Numbered from the stretch's first letter, positions 16,461 through 25,587 are shown. The stretch: DNA of 64,000 nucleotides from Thauera butanivorans NBRC 103042 (GCF_001591165.1 NZ_BCUG01000004.1:1-64000); one strand, 5' to 3'. Made by a program: numbers and translations. The notes: generated by a model from the sequence alone, not told the origin.

Positions 16461-16746
16461 ACGCGAAGCCATCCTCAAGGCGATGGAAACACCGCCGCCC
16501 GGCGGCTATTTCGAGTGGGATGGCAAGGACGAGGACGAGCGCCCGGCCACGGCGCAGGAAATGCAGGCGGGCATCCAGGCCGAGCGCAAGGCGCGCGGCC
16601 GCCCGGCGGGCAGCGGCACCAAGGAGCAGGTTGCCATTCGTTTCGACAGCGACGTGCTGGCCGCTTTCCGCGCCAGCGGGCCGGGCTGGCAGACGCGGAT
16701 GAATGCCGCTCTGCGCGAGTGGGTGAAGTCGCACCCAGTGCCGTAG
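16432..16746 (+). CDS. brnA: BrnA-family antitoxin
   Basis: 104 residues. A long N-terminal disordered segment binds toxin in this family. The C-terminus is a ribbon-helix-helix: EQVAIRFDSDVLAAFRASGPGWQTRMNAALREWV, the classic BrnA signature with GWQTRMN. It represses its own promoter as a complex with BrnT. It overlaps brnT by 29 bases and is convergent with the Mor-like gene. Confidence 0.88.
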   Translation: MTGSAKKTTEREAILKAMETPPPGGYFEWDGKDEDERPATAQEMQAGIQAERKARGRPAGSGTKEQVAIRFDSDVLAAFRASGPGWQTRMNAALREWVKSHPVP

Positions 16747-16750
16747 GCAC

Positions 16751-17041
16751 TCACACTACCGCCACCTTCCGCACCCACCGCACGCTCACCCCGAACTCCC
16801 GGGCCAGCACTGCCGCGTTCCGGCCGGTGAAGCGCGCCCGGATCTCCGCAATCACCCGCTGCCGGTCTTTCAGCCGCCGGCGCGGCACGTAGATGCTCTC
16901 TCCGCCCAGGCGCAGCATGATGCGCTCGACGAACATGGCGGCAACGTCTTCGCTGGCGGAGATGCCGAAGGAGCGGGCCACGGCGCGGGCTTCGTCTTCG
17001 ATGACGGCGATGGGGTCGTCGTCGATGTCGTGTTCGTCCAT
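16751..17041 (-). CDS. Mor-like transcription activator
   Basis: 96 residues resembling the Mor/C family of Mu-like phages. A helical dimerisation half (DVAAMFVERIMLRLGGESIYVPRR) is followed by an HTH with RARFTGRNAAVLAREFGVSVRWVRKV. Mor proteins activate middle promoters. Here the gene directly follows terminase in the late operon, 8 bases away, so it could boost transcription of the head genes. It is shorter than Mu Mor (129 residues). Confidence 0.65.
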   Translation of the reverse strand: MDEHDIDDDPIAVIEDEARAVARSFGISASEDVAAMFVERIMLRLGGESIYVPRRRLKDRQRVIAEIRARFTGRNAAVLAREFGVSVRWVRKVAVV

Positions 17042-17049
17042 GGCGGGCC

Positions 17050-19110
17050 TCAGTACAGGGGGATGGGGGCGAAGATGTCCTCGCCCGGTTCATTGGCCGG
17101 CAACGCAGCCGGCGGGGCGGGCGGGACGAAGGACTGCGCGCATACAGGCTCTACGGGTTCCTGCGCTGCCGGCTCAGGCGAAGGAACTGGAGCACTGAAA
17201 AGGTCCGGCGCCAGCGCATCCCGCCATTTCTGCCAGGTGCTGGCGGGCGTGGTGTGGTAGCCCATGGCCTGGGCCAGGAACAGCACGATGACGGTGCAGT
17301 CCAGGACCTCGTTGCGGTGCCCGCTGGGGCACACCCAGCGGTCGGCCCAGCCGTGGGCCATGCGGACCTTGATGCGGTGTTCGGCGGTGAGCTGGTCGAA
17401 CCACTCGGGCGGCAGGTGGCGGTTGAGGTGGATGTAGCCGGGGCCGGGTTGCTTGACCTGGTCGAGCCGGCCGTGGAGCAGGTCCTTGGCGGTATCCACG
17501 CAGATGCGCCACAGCTTGACGCCGCGCTTCAGGGTTTTGCCAAAGGCGTTCACGTCCACCCAGCTCGGCTTCATCTTGATGGGGGCGCCCAGGGCCTGGT
17601 CGCCCTTGGTGGCGAACACCTTGCGGGCGTTCATGGCGCGGCAGTAGGTATATGCCTGATGCGTCCAGTTCGTGCCGCCGGTGTCGATGCCGACGGCGTC
17701 GATGGGCATGGCGTGCCCGTTGATGTGGCGGTAGGTAGCCTCGATGACGGGGTTGAGTTTTTCGAACCATTCCTGCTGCTGGGCCGGGTTGCCGTAGATG
17801 ACGCGGTAGTCGATGGGCCACATTTCCTCGCCCTCGCCGATGGCCCAGGCGACAGCCTCCCAGCGGTCTTGCTGGGTATCGATGCCGAGCAGGATCTTGC
17901 AGGCACCCGCGGGCACGAGCTGCAGCGGGATGTCCAAGTCGCGCTGGGCGCGTTCACGCAGCAGGCTGGCGTCGGTGTGGTCGTATTCTTCTTCCCAGAC
18001 GTCGGCGAGGGTTTCGTTCTTGAAGCCCTGCATGGGGCCGCTGTCGCCCAGCTTCTGCGCTTTGCGGGCTTCGAGGAATTCGCGCACGATGTCCGGCCAG
18101 GCACGCTGCGGGCTGTAAGCCGTCCAGACCTTGACGAAGGCGACATGGCGCGGCGGCTTGCGCGGGGCGCCGTGGCTGTCCGTCCAGACCTTGGCGATGT
18201 GGTCGTAGATGTAGTCGCCGCAGCGGCTGACCCAGCGCCCGGCTTCCCAGATCGACAGGTAGTCGGCCTGGGTGATGGCTTCGTTGCAGTGGGGGCAGAC
18301 GTGGCGGACGGTGGCGGGGTCGGCGTTGTCCCACTTGAAGCCGTAACGGACATCGGCGCCGCCCCACATGAGGGGGTGGTCGGCACCGCAGTAGGGGCAG
18401 TCGATGCGGAACTCCATGACCGCGTCCGCCGCCTGCACGCGCCGGCGGACGTGGCTGGTGAATTTATGGCGCGGCGTGGTGCCGAGGATCAACTTGGGGA
18501 ACGGCGCGCCTTCCAGGCGCCCCTTGGCGCCGGTGACCGGGTCGATGGTTTTTTCCACCACCTGGTCCATGGCGTCGACTTCGTCGAGGATGCCCACCGC
18601 AATGGTGATGCGGCGGAAGCTGCGGGCGGCCTTGGCGCCGAGGTAGTGCTGCACGCTGCCACGGAAGCGCTTGAACTTGATGGTGTCGTCGTCGCGGCCA
18701 AGGCGGCGGACAGGGTCGAGAGCACGGCAGATATCGAAGGACGGAGTGATTTCCGACTTGACGAAGCTGTCGCGGTCGTCGTCGGTAGGCTGCCAGATGG
18801 CGAGCTTGCGGCGGCGGTGGGCGGCGTTGTATTCGGCGAAGCCGACTATGGTCTTGGTATAGCCAACCCGCTTGGCCTTCTCGACATTGACTTCCTCGAT
18901 GTCGTCGTTCGAGAACGCATCCATCCAGCCGATCTGGAACGGCCACGGCACGAACAGACCGCGCTGGTGACTCGATTCTTCGTCCAGGTCGAAGTGTTCC
19001 GCCGCCCAGGTGCTGTAGGGCACGGGCGGGTCCGCCTTGAGCGGGCGCAGGCCGGCTTCGATGGCACGCTTCAGGGCTTCGACGGTTTCGGTGGGCAGAC
19101 GGGTAGTCAT
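17050..19110 (-). CDS. Terminase large subunit, lambda GpA family
   Basis: 686 residues. The GpA-type ATPase half contains EEVNVEKAKRVGYTKTIVGFAEY (adenine/Walker A-like region, residues about 72-95) and GILDEVDAMD (Walker B). A CPYCGADH..CPHCNEAI zinc-ribbon-like segment sits at about 235-280. The nuclease half begins with LLGIDTQQDRWEAVAWAIGEG and has AVGIDTGGTNWTHQAY. The C-terminal 60 residues are Pro/Ala-rich. It packages DNA from cos-type ends in the lambda family. It lies three bases from the small subunit gene. Confidence 0.92.
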   Translation of the reverse strand: MTTRLPTETVEALKRAIEAGLRPLKADPPVPYSTWAAEHFDLDEESSHQRGLFVPWPFQIGWMDAFSNDDIEEVNVEKAKRVGYTKTIVGFAEYNAAHRRRKLAIWQPTDDDRDSFVKSEITPSFDICRALDPVRRLGRDDDTIKFKRFRGSVQHYLGAKAARSFRRITIAVGILDEVDAMDQVVEKTIDPVTGAKGRLEGAPFPKLILGTTPRHKFTSHVRRRVQAADAVMEFRIDCPYCGADHPLMWGGADVRYGFKWDNADPATVRHVCPHCNEAITQADYLSIWEAGRWVSRCGDYIYDHIAKVWTDSHGAPRKPPRHVAFVKVWTAYSPQRAWPDIVREFLEARKAQKLGDSGPMQGFKNETLADVWEEEYDHTDASLLRERAQRDLDIPLQLVPAGACKILLGIDTQQDRWEAVAWAIGEGEEMWPIDYRVIYGNPAQQQEWFEKLNPVIEATYRHINGHAMPIDAVGIDTGGTNWTHQAYTYCRAMNARKVFATKGDQALGAPIKMKPSWVDVNAFGKTLKRGVKLWRICVDTAKDLLHGRLDQVKQPGPGYIHLNRHLPPEWFDQLTAEHRIKVRMAHGWADRWVCPSGHRNEVLDCTVIVLFLAQAMGYHTTPASTWQKWRDALAPDLFSAPVPSPEPAAQEPVEPVCAQSFVPPAPPAALPANEPGEDIFAPIPLY

Positions 19111-19112
19111 GG

Positions 19113-19808
19113 TCAGTCCCCTTCTACGGAGGCATCGGGCGTTTCGTCTTCCTGGATATCGAACGGGTCCAGGGCATCGGCGATCAGCGATGCCGTCTTG
19201 CGGACCATTTCGTTCCGCGCCCGAGCGACCTCGGTCATGACCAGGTCACGGACGGGCTGAGGCAGGTCGGGGCAGACGCGATTGATCCCAGCGGGGATCT
19301 GGTCGAAGTGGTCGACGGCGGACTGGGATGCGTTCGACAGCACGTCAGCCAGGACATCGATGGGGGCATAGGTGCCACGCGCGACGGCGTTCTTGATGTC
19401 CTGCCCCTCACGCTGCGACCGTGCCAGCAAGGCGCGTTCGGTCGGCAGGTCGATGGAGCCGTCGGCCGCAGCCCGGCCAGCAGCCTCTTCCCGCAGCTTC
19501 CGCAAGTAGCGGATGCGGATATCGCCCAGGGGCACCTGCTTGTGGTCCAGGCCGAACTCGGTCAGCAGCTCGCGCAACCTGCGATCGCTGATGTCGAGGT
19601 GCGCGGCGATTTCTGCCTGGGTGGGGGCGCGTTCGACCCGCCCCGCCTCATCCCGCAGATGCCGTACATACGCGTGCACAAGCGGCGCTAGGTTGTAGGC
19701 GTTCTTGTCGACACGCGGGATGACGCCCCGATCCACGAGCCGTCTCAGCTCGCCCGGCGTGAGATCCAGCAGCCGGGCGGCGGTGTCGTGGTTGAGATGG
19801 CCGGACAT
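19113..19808 (-). CDS. Terminase small subunit (Nu1-like)
   Basis: 231 residues. It opens with a winged HTH typical of Nu1 (HDTAARLLDLTPGELRRLVDRGVIPRV), followed by a second HTH-like stretch (PTQAEIAAHLDISDRRLRELLTEFGL). The C-terminal helical half would contact the large subunit. It binds the packaging site. Its position immediately upstream of GpA is canonical. The longer-than-lambda length (181 there) reflects the extra HTH. Confidence 0.8.
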   Translation of the reverse strand: MSGHLNHDTAARLLDLTPGELRRLVDRGVIPRVDKNAYNLAPLVHAYVRHLRDEAGRVERAPTQAEIAAHLDISDRRLRELLTEFGLDHKQVPLGDIRIRYLRKLREEAAGRAAADGSIDLPTERALLARSQREGQDIKNAVARGTYAPIDVLADVLSNASQSAVDHFDQIPAGINRVCPDLPQPVRDLVMTEVARARNEMVRKTASLIADALDPFDIQEDETPDASVEGD

Positions 19809-19814
19809 GGCGGA

Positions 19815-20678
19815 TTAGCGCCCGCCCTTCGCGGCTGCACGGTCCAGTCTCTCGGCCGCTCTTGCGGCGGCCTTCGCGGCAGCCTCGGCCATCACCACGC
19901 GCCGCTTTTCAGCGCGGTCCAGGCGCTCGATTTCAGCGACCAGCAGCGCAGCGGCCTTCACCATGTTGCGGCGCGGCTCGCCCGGTTTCCACCATTCCGC
20001 CGCGAAGGGCCATTGCTGCGGGCAGCCATCCTGCGAGACGGAGCCATACAGGGCATAGCAGGCAGCGGCAGCAGGGAGTTCGCCGCCACGGTACGTGTCA
20101 TCGTGCGCCGGCGCCCACCCCTCGATGGCGACCTGGCGCTCGCGCTCGGTGATCACATCCTCGATCGCGGCAACGCCACGGCGACGCTTGATCGCTGGAG
20201 CAGAGGACGGCGCTTTCTCCACGCCGGCGCCCTCGCCCGCCGGCGGCGGCGCCCCACCGTCCGACAGGGACGCCAGAGCATCCGCGCCGATGCCGAGCGT
20301 ATCGAGGTCGAAACCATCATCCTTCAGCAGCGCCAGTTGCTGGGCCAGGACAGTTTCGTCCCACTCCCCGTTCCGGCCGATCTGATTGTCGGCAATGATG
20401 TACGCGCGCTTCTGCGCATCGTTCAGGCCCGTGCGGCGCAGGCACGGGACGGTTTTCATGCCCGCGCGAATCGCCGCCAGCCGGCGCCCGTGACCCGCCA
20501 GGACCACGTCGTTTTCATCGATGACGATCACGCCGTTGAAGCCGAACTGTTCGAAGCTGGCCACCAACTGAGTGATCTGGCCATCGCCATGCTTCATGCT
20601 GTTGTCCGGATGCGGCGTGAGCGCCTCGGGATCGATGTGTTCAATGATGTCGTGCTGAGTGTTCTGCTGAGTGTTCAA
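19815..20678 (-). CDS. ParB-like nuclease-domain phage protein
   Basis: About 287 residues from TTG 20678, preferred over an upstream ATG at 20825 because AAGGGGG lies eight bases before it and the longer form would overlap the neighbour by 59 bases. Residues about 10-100 are a ParB-like domain (LTPHPDNSMKHG, then VIDENDVVLAGHGRRLAAIRAGMKTVPC, and DNQIGRNGEWDE). The C-terminal part holds the phage-common ITERERQVAIEGW..HDDTY module and an Ala-rich coiled end. It could act as a nicking or DNA-binding protein before packaging. It is the first of two ParB-like proteins in this prophage. Confidence 0.72.
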   Translation of the reverse strand: MNTQQNTQHDIIEHIDPEALTPHPDNSMKHGDGQITQLVASFEQFGFNGVIVIDENDVVLAGHGRRLAAIRAGMKTVPCLRRTGLNDAQKRAYIIADNQIGRNGEWDETVLAQQLALLKDDGFDLDTLGIGADALASLSDGGAPPPAGEGAGVEKAPSSAPAIKRRRGVAAIEDVITERERQVAIEGWAPAHDDTYRGGELPAAAACYALYGSVSQDGCPQQWPFAAEWWKPGEPRRNMVKAAALLVAEIERLDRAEKRRVVMAEAAAKAAARAAERLDRAAAKGGR

Positions 20679-20766
20679 AACCGGAACCCCCTTAGGAAGG
20701 TTGAAAAACAGTGGAAGAACGAGGATCGAATTACCCGCGGCGGGACCGCCCGGGAAGGACCCACGA

Positions 20767-21627
20767 TTACCCGCCCGAGTCGAAAGCCTCCCGGAAGAGT
20801 CGAGGGAAGTTGTCCGCGGCGACACGCTGGCCGAGGCCGTAGAAGTCGAAGCGGGGCTTGTATGCTGCCGAGGGGACGAAGATCATGACCGGCTCGATGC
20901 GACTGCCCAGCGCGTAGTGGGTGCGACGGTAGATGCCCGGCTGCATCGCATGGCTGCCAGTTGCACCACTGGCCCGCACGAACGAACGCCGATCACCGGG
21001 ACGTACCGCAAAGTATTCCCAGCCGGCCTTCTTCCGCGTCCCCCTGCGCCGCTTCTCCCGTCCGGCAAACCCCATGTTCTGAGTTGAGCCCGCCACCTGC
21101 TCGGCAGCGTCGAACCATGTCAGGATTTGTCGAATCTCCCCCGGGCTGTGGTTGCCGAAAGCATCAAGCTTGGCGCGCTGACCAGGCACGGCCATCCAGC
21201 CAGCCGGCAACACACCAACTGCCTGCAGCGCCACCTCGAACGCCTTCTGCCGCCGCTGGCCGCCGCCGATCTGTGTATTCAGATAGTTGTCCGCACGAGG
21301 CTCCCTAACCAGGAGTTCAGCCGTAATAGTGCTGCCCGGCGCCGATTGCCACCTAAGCCCCGTCTGCCTGTCCGGGTTCGTTTTATCGCTGTAGAGAGCG
21401 ATGCGCAGGTCTTTTCCGCCCAACCTGACCCGGAAAGCGTTGAGCGTCCAGCGCGTGGGCCGATCGAACACGCGCTCCATCTCCGCACGCTCTTCCGCCA
21501 TCAGCACGCGGGCCGTTCGAAGCACGGCGCGCTGCGCGGCCACCTCGATGCGCTGCCGGCTCGATTCGCCGAACTCCCGCAGGGCTCGCTCCATCTCCGA
21601 AGTATCGACCTTGACGGTGGCAACCAT
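20767..21627 (-). CDS. gpZ/HK97-gp10-like phage neck or tail-completion protein
   Basis: 286 residues from ATG 21627. The N-terminus (EMERALREFGESSRQRIEVAAQRAVLRTARVLMAEERAEMERVFDRPTRWTLNAFRV) matches a widespread prophage family related to minor tail protein Z, including the VFDRPT..TLNA motif. It is basic and mixed alpha/beta. Its location upstream of terminase rather than between connectors and tail tube is unusual. The assignment rests on the N-terminal motif. Confidence 0.6.
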   Translation of the reverse strand: MVATVKVDTSEMERALREFGESSRQRIEVAAQRAVLRTARVLMAEERAEMERVFDRPTRWTLNAFRVRLGGKDLRIALYSDKTNPDRQTGLRWQSAPGSTITAELLVREPRADNYLNTQIGGGQRRQKAFEVALQAVGVLPAGWMAVPGQRAKLDAFGNHSPGEIRQILTWFDAAEQVAGSTQNMGFAGREKRRRGTRKKAGWEYFAVRPGDRRSFVRASGATGSHAMQPGIYRRTHYALGSRIEPVMIFVPSAAYKPRFDFYGLGQRVAADNFPRLFREAFDSGG

Positions 21628-21628
21628 G

Positions 21629-21943
21629 TCAGTGCCTCCCCTTCCGCTGCGCCGCCTCGGCGGCCTCGCGTGCTTTGCGCTCGTCGGCTGCCTGGGCACG
21701 CATGCGGGCCATCGAGCCGCGCACGATGAGTTCCCAGGCGGCGATGCTGGCGGAGAGGTCAGCAAGCCAGAGCGCCCAGCTGTGGATCATGTCCGGGTCG
21801 CCCTTGTCGATGGCGGCCTTGATCGCTTCGCCGATTTCCGTTTCGTCGGCCTCGCTCCAATCCCCGCGCGCCTTTCGGGCGTCCGCCACGCGGACGAAGT
21901 CGGCCCGCATCTTGCTGATCACTGACTTCATCGGTTCCTTCAT
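21629..21943 (-). CDS. Small hypothetical phage protein
   Basis: 104 residues from ATG 21943 (MKEPMKSVISKMRADFVRV). It is helical and charged with an ADERKAREAAEAAQRKGRH tail. No family recognised. It is separated by one base from the gpZ-like gene, so the two are co-translated. Confidence 0.6.
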   Translation of the reverse strand: MKEPMKSVISKMRADFVRVADARKARGDWSEADETEIGEAIKAAIDKGDPDMIHSWALWLADLSASIAAWELIVRGSMARMRAQAADERKAREAAEAAQRKGRH

Positions 21944-22181
21944 TTCTGCCCCCTTGCAACCAAGCAACCACCCAAAGTTGTGGGTTTGAATACGCGTGGC
22001 GCGCCGGCACGCGCGCGTGCACGCGTCTGCACACGCCTGCACGCGGGCAGGCGGGTTACGCATGTAATGTTCGAAATCAGGGTGGGTGCTTGGGTGCAAA
22101 CCCAGGCAACACCGGCCAAAACGGCGCATTCAAGCCTTTTGGCGTTGTGTGGCACAAGGATTGCTTTAAAGCACCGCATGG
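21944..22181. other. Noncoding GC-rich repeat region beside replication gene
   Basis: The largest coding gap inside the leftward operon (238 bp). The 22005-22050 part is a run of overlapping CACGCG/TGCACGCG repeats. A short hairpin TGGGT-GCAA-ACCCA lies at 22091-22104 with a GNRA-type loop. It could be a replication origin or packaging-related site; neither can be shown from sequence alone. Confidence 0.4.
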
Positions 22182-22424
22182 TTAAAACGGCTCCACGTCG
22201 CGCCATTCGGCATCGACCAGGTCGAACAGCTGGCGCATATCGCTGTCGATCTCGGGGAGCTGGTCCGCACACCAGTCCTCGGTGACTCGCTCGGCGCGTG
22301 CAAGCGCCTGTAGCGCCACCTCGGTGAGGCGCGCCTTGTAGAGCGCTTCGGCCTGCTTCGCGAGCAAGCTGGCGCGGCGGTTGATGACGCTCATGTCCGC
22401 CCTGTTGAGATTCTTCCGGTGCAT
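22182..22424 (-). CDS. Small hypothetical phage protein
   Basis: 80 residues, starting MHRKNLNRADMSVINRRASLLAKQAEALYKARLTEVALQ. It is mostly helical with an acidic C-terminus (DLVDAEWRDVEPF). No family recognised. It directly follows the replication protein gene (9-base gap) and is probably part of the same operon. Confidence 0.55.
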   Translation of the reverse strand: MHRKNLNRADMSVINRRASLLAKQAEALYKARLTEVALQALARAERVTEDWCADQLPEIDSDMRQLFDLVDAEWRDVEPF

Positions 22425-22433
22425 TCATGCCCC

Positions 22434-24893
22434 TCAAAACGGCACCTTGGGCGCGTCGTCGTCTTGTGCAGGCGGCTTGGCATCGCCCTCTGCCCCGCCC
22501 CGCTTGAGCATCGAGGGTGGCAGGTACATGCGGCGCTGACTCGGATCCACGGCGCGGTTGTTGTCCTTGCGTCCGCAGCCAAGCTTGCGCAGGACGGTGC
22601 CGATGCGGCTTGTGATGGCAGGTGTAAGCTTGTCCGGGGTGAGATGCAGGTGTTCGGCAACCTCCTTCATCGAGAACGGCGCCACCTGGTCCTGGACGAA
22701 CTTCCAAAGGAAGTCCTCGAAGGGTTCCGGCATGCCGCGCTTGGCCTGCTCGGGCGTGAAGAGGCCATCCTGTTCCTCGCGCGACGGCCAGCACGGTGCG
22801 CCCTGGTGGTAGTCGTGCAGCGCCTCGGCCAGCATCAATTCCAGGCAATCTCTCAGGCCATCGAGGTTGATTTCCTCCCCGACCCGGACGGGCCAGAAGC
22901 GCCGGCCACCGGTCGCATCCTTGAGGTATTCATCCTCATTGGTCGTGCCGATGAAGACGGACTGGCGTGGCACCTTGATGAGACGCTTGCCGTAGGGTGG
23001 GCGGTACTCATCCTCCTGCCTGGACAGGAAGGACTTCTGTTTCCGCTCCTCGGCCTTCATCAACGAGCCCAACTCGGCGATCTCATAAACCCAATGCCCA
23101 GGCAGGGCCATCAGCGAATCCTTGTTGTTGAGATCGAGGTCGGTATCGCAGAACCAGCGCCAGGACAGAACGCGCGCGACGCTGGATTTCCCCTTGCCCT
23201 GCTCGCCTTCCAGCACCAGGCAGTAGTCGAACTTGCAGCCGGGCTCCATCACCCGCTTGACCATCCCGCGCAGGAACAACTGGCCGACCAGGGCAGTGTA
23301 TTCGGTGCGCTCCACGCCCAGGAAGTCGGACAACCATTCGGTGTTGCGCGTGATGCCATCCCACGGCGGCAGCGCCGCCAGGGCATCGCGCACGGGGTGG
23401 AACGGATGGCGCCGGCCCAGCACCTCGACGGCCTGGGCCACGGTCGACGGCGAGAACTCGACCCCCCACTGCCGCTGCAGGTGGATGGCGGTCATCATGT
23501 CCAGATGATCCGTCCACTCCCCGTCCGCCTTGCCATCGCGGTCGAAGGGCACGGGCTGCCGGAACATCGTGCGCTCGGAAAAAAGATCGAAGCCGACCAC
23601 GCCGCGCCATTCCGGCATGTTGGCCAGGATCAGCTCCGCATTGGCGAGGCAGGCCGACACGTCGCCCCTTTTGTAGAGCAACCACTGGCGCCAGTCTTCC
23701 TCTGGCGGCTCATCGCCCCCCCCTGCGGGAGCTGTTGGTCGGCGCGGCGGAGATTTGGCGCCTGAAGGGGGCGGGGGCGGCGCACTGTCGGGCGGACTGT
23801 CTGAAGCGGCCGGAGCAGAAGCGTCTTGCGTAGCCGCTGGACCGGCTGGCGTAGAGGCAGCGGCGGCCTGGCGGCGGCTCTTGCGCTCGGCAGCCTTCGC
23901 CCAGGGCGAGATCCATCCGTGCTGCTCGGCCAGCGAGAACAGCGAGCCGATGCCGATCTGCTCGGGATTGAAGCCCGCCCACCGGCGTGCGGTATCGTCC
24001 GGGCCAGCGTACTTCTGGCTGCGGGCGCTCCAGGCATCCCAGATGATGTAGCCGGCCGCACCCAGACCAGCTTTGCAGGCCATGCCCAGCTCGATCCACT
24101 GCTGGTAGTCGTCGGGCGGGACGGCCTGAATGGCCTCTTCGGCCAGTGCAGCGGTCTCGGCGAGCGAACGTTGCCGCCCGCCGAGGTGCGCGCCAAGCGG
24201 CGGCGGCGAATCTGGCGACGCCGGCACAGCGGCAGCGGGCTTGCGGGCACTTTCGACGGTGGCATACAGGCGCCGCAGGACCGGCTCGCCGATTGGCGCC
24301 ACAGGAACGGGCGGATCGTCGAATGACCGGCCCGTCCAGGTAAAGAACTGCCTGCCGGAGAAAACCTCGACGCCGACCTTATTGCTCTTGAACGCGAGGC
24401 GGCGCCCTGCTGCCACCCACGCCTGCTCGACATCCCCGCTCAGGCCACAAATGATGTGGACGCCGGTCCCGGACGGCGAGTATTCAGCATAGCTGGCGCA
24501 GGCCTCGACGATGGCCTGCATGCGCTCGGACACCTCGCCGGTGTCCGGGTCGATCATGCCGTCCAGGTCGATGCCGAGCAGACCATCGCCTGCCAGAAAG
24601 GCGAAGCCGACGCCGTCGAAATCATCGGCGCGGGCAGTGGCGCAAGCGTGCTCGAAGGTGCCCAGCCGGGCGCGGTCGGCGTCGGAGCCCTGGTCGCCGA
24701 CGCGCCGGCCGCCACCGGGGTAGTACGGCATCTTGCGCGGCTTTTTCTCGGGCGTTTCGCCCGGCTCGTAGCGCCACACGACCCACTGGCGCCGCGTGGC
24801 AAGCTCGGGCGGCGCCCAGTCGGGCACGGGCATCCGGTCACGGTATGCCGCCCGATAGGCGGGCAGATCGGCCCAGGGCGGAGAGTTCGACAT
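22434..24893 (-). CDS. PrimPol / VirE-type replicative primase-helicase
   Basis: 819 residues. Residues about 30-210 form a primase-polymerase-like domain: VGFAFLAGDGLLGIDLDGMID holds the metal-binding Asp pair, followed by YSPSGTGVHII. Residues about 245-330 resemble a PriCT-2 domain. A low-complexity linker (about 340-400) leads to a VirE/superfamily 3-like ATPase with Walker A EGEQGKGKSS, EIAELGSL and IGTTNEDEYLKDATGGRRFWPV. The last 75 residues are the winged-helix-like module shared with the Rha-type protein. It would prime and unwind phage DNA. It is the main replication gene visible. Confidence 0.87.
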   Translation of the reverse strand: MSNSPPWADLPAYRAAYRDRMPVPDWAPPELATRRQWVVWRYEPGETPEKKPRKMPYYPGGGRRVGDQGSDADRARLGTFEHACATARADDFDGVGFAFLAGDGLLGIDLDGMIDPDTGEVSERMQAIVEACASYAEYSPSGTGVHIICGLSGDVEQAWVAAGRRLAFKSNKVGVEVFSGRQFFTWTGRSFDDPPVPVAPIGEPVLRRLYATVESARKPAAAVPASPDSPPPLGAHLGGRQRSLAETAALAEEAIQAVPPDDYQQWIELGMACKAGLGAAGYIIWDAWSARSQKYAGPDDTARRWAGFNPEQIGIGSLFSLAEQHGWISPWAKAAERKSRRQAAAASTPAGPAATQDASAPAASDSPPDSAPPPPPSGAKSPPRRPTAPAGGGDEPPEEDWRQWLLYKRGDVSACLANAELILANMPEWRGVVGFDLFSERTMFRQPVPFDRDGKADGEWTDHLDMMTAIHLQRQWGVEFSPSTVAQAVEVLGRRHPFHPVRDALAALPPWDGITRNTEWLSDFLGVERTEYTALVGQLFLRGMVKRVMEPGCKFDYCLVLEGEQGKGKSSVARVLSWRWFCDTDLDLNNKDSLMALPGHWVYEIAELGSLMKAEERKQKSFLSRQEDEYRPPYGKRLIKVPRQSVFIGTTNEDEYLKDATGGRRFWPVRVGEEINLDGLRDCLELMLAEALHDYHQGAPCWPSREEQDGLFTPEQAKRGMPEPFEDFLWKFVQDQVAPFSMKEVAEHLHLTPDKLTPAITSRIGTVLRKLGCGRKDNNRAVDPSQRRMYLPPSMLKRGGAEGDAKPPAQDDDAPKVPF

Positions 24894-25103
24894 CTACGCC
24901 CGCCCTTCCGCCCGGCGGCGGGCCTGCCAGTCGTCCCGGCAATCCGCATCGCAGAACGCCAGCCCGGCGTCTACGGGCTCGTCGCAGTTGTAGCACTGCC
25001 CGCAAGCCACGGGCGCCGATGGTGATCGACGTCGGGCAGCCTCGATGGCGCGTGCGGTATCGAGCTGCTCGCGCTCGGCGGCGATGTCGGCAAAGTCGGC
25101 CAT
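24894..25103 (-). CDS. Small zinc-ribbon phage protein (DksA/TraR-like)
   Basis: 69 residues. A helical N-terminus (DIAAEREQLDTARAIEAARR) is followed by four cysteines in a CYNCxxP...FCDxxCRDDW arrangement, a C4 zinc finger like those in small TraR/DksA or CxxC phage proteins. It abuts the primase gene start. Partner and role unknown. Confidence 0.65.
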   Translation of the reverse strand: MADFADIAAEREQLDTARAIEAARRRSPSAPVACGQCYNCDEPVDAGLAFCDADCRDDWQARRRAEGRA

Positions 25104-25105
25104 TG

Positions 25106-25501
25106 TCAGCGCCCCTTCCTCTTGCCCTTGCCGCCGGCATTTACCCCGGCGTGGGCGAGCAGTCCGGGCAGCTCTTCGAGCAGCAACTGCACACGGCTCA
25201 ACGCATCGGACTGGTCGGCCAGGCGGTCGCCGCAGAACCGGGCGACCAGGTAGTAGACCGGTGTCAGGTCGTCGAACGCCTCGATGTACTGCTCGAGCAG
25301 ATCGAGGTCGAAGTGCCGCTGTCCGTCACCCGACAGCATCACACTCAAGTTGCCGGGGTAGACGTACAGCTTGCCGGCGACCCTCTTCAGGCCGTGGCGA
25401 TACACCCCGGCGGCAACCGCTTCCTTCAGCGATCCGTAGCGTTCCTCGAGGCCTGGCTCCATGTCCAGTGTGAGCTGGACGTGATCCGCATTGATACCCA
25501 T
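25106..25501 (-). CDS. CII/CP76-like phage regulatory protein
   Basis: 131 residues with an AGGAGA ribosome site before ATG 25501. LKEAVAAGVYRHGLKRVAGKLYVYPGNLSVMLSGDGQRHFDLDLLEQYIEAF resembles the CP76/CII family of phage regulators, in which a DNA-binding helix set precedes 'L..ML...  ..L....' residues. The C-terminus is Lys/Arg-rich. It probably regulates the leftward operon. The family match is judged by eye and is only moderate. Confidence 0.5.
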   Translation of the reverse strand: MGINADHVQLTLDMEPGLEERYGSLKEAVAAGVYRHGLKRVAGKLYVYPGNLSVMLSGDGQRHFDLDLLEQYIEAFDDLTPVYYLVARFCGDRLADQSDALSRVQLLLEELPGLLAHAGVNAGGKGKRKGR

Positions 25502-25587
25502 CGATGCAATCTCCTATCGGCAGTTATGCGCGGTTATCAGTGCCCACGCTTATCGTTGAACCAGCGAAACACAACGCCCACCCCCAG

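Noticed and set aside
20679-20825. Upstream ATG start for the ParB-like gene at 20825
   Set aside because: It would overlap the gpZ-like gene by 59 bases and add a low-complexity leader, whereas TTG 20678 has a good ribosome site and begins just before the conserved domain.
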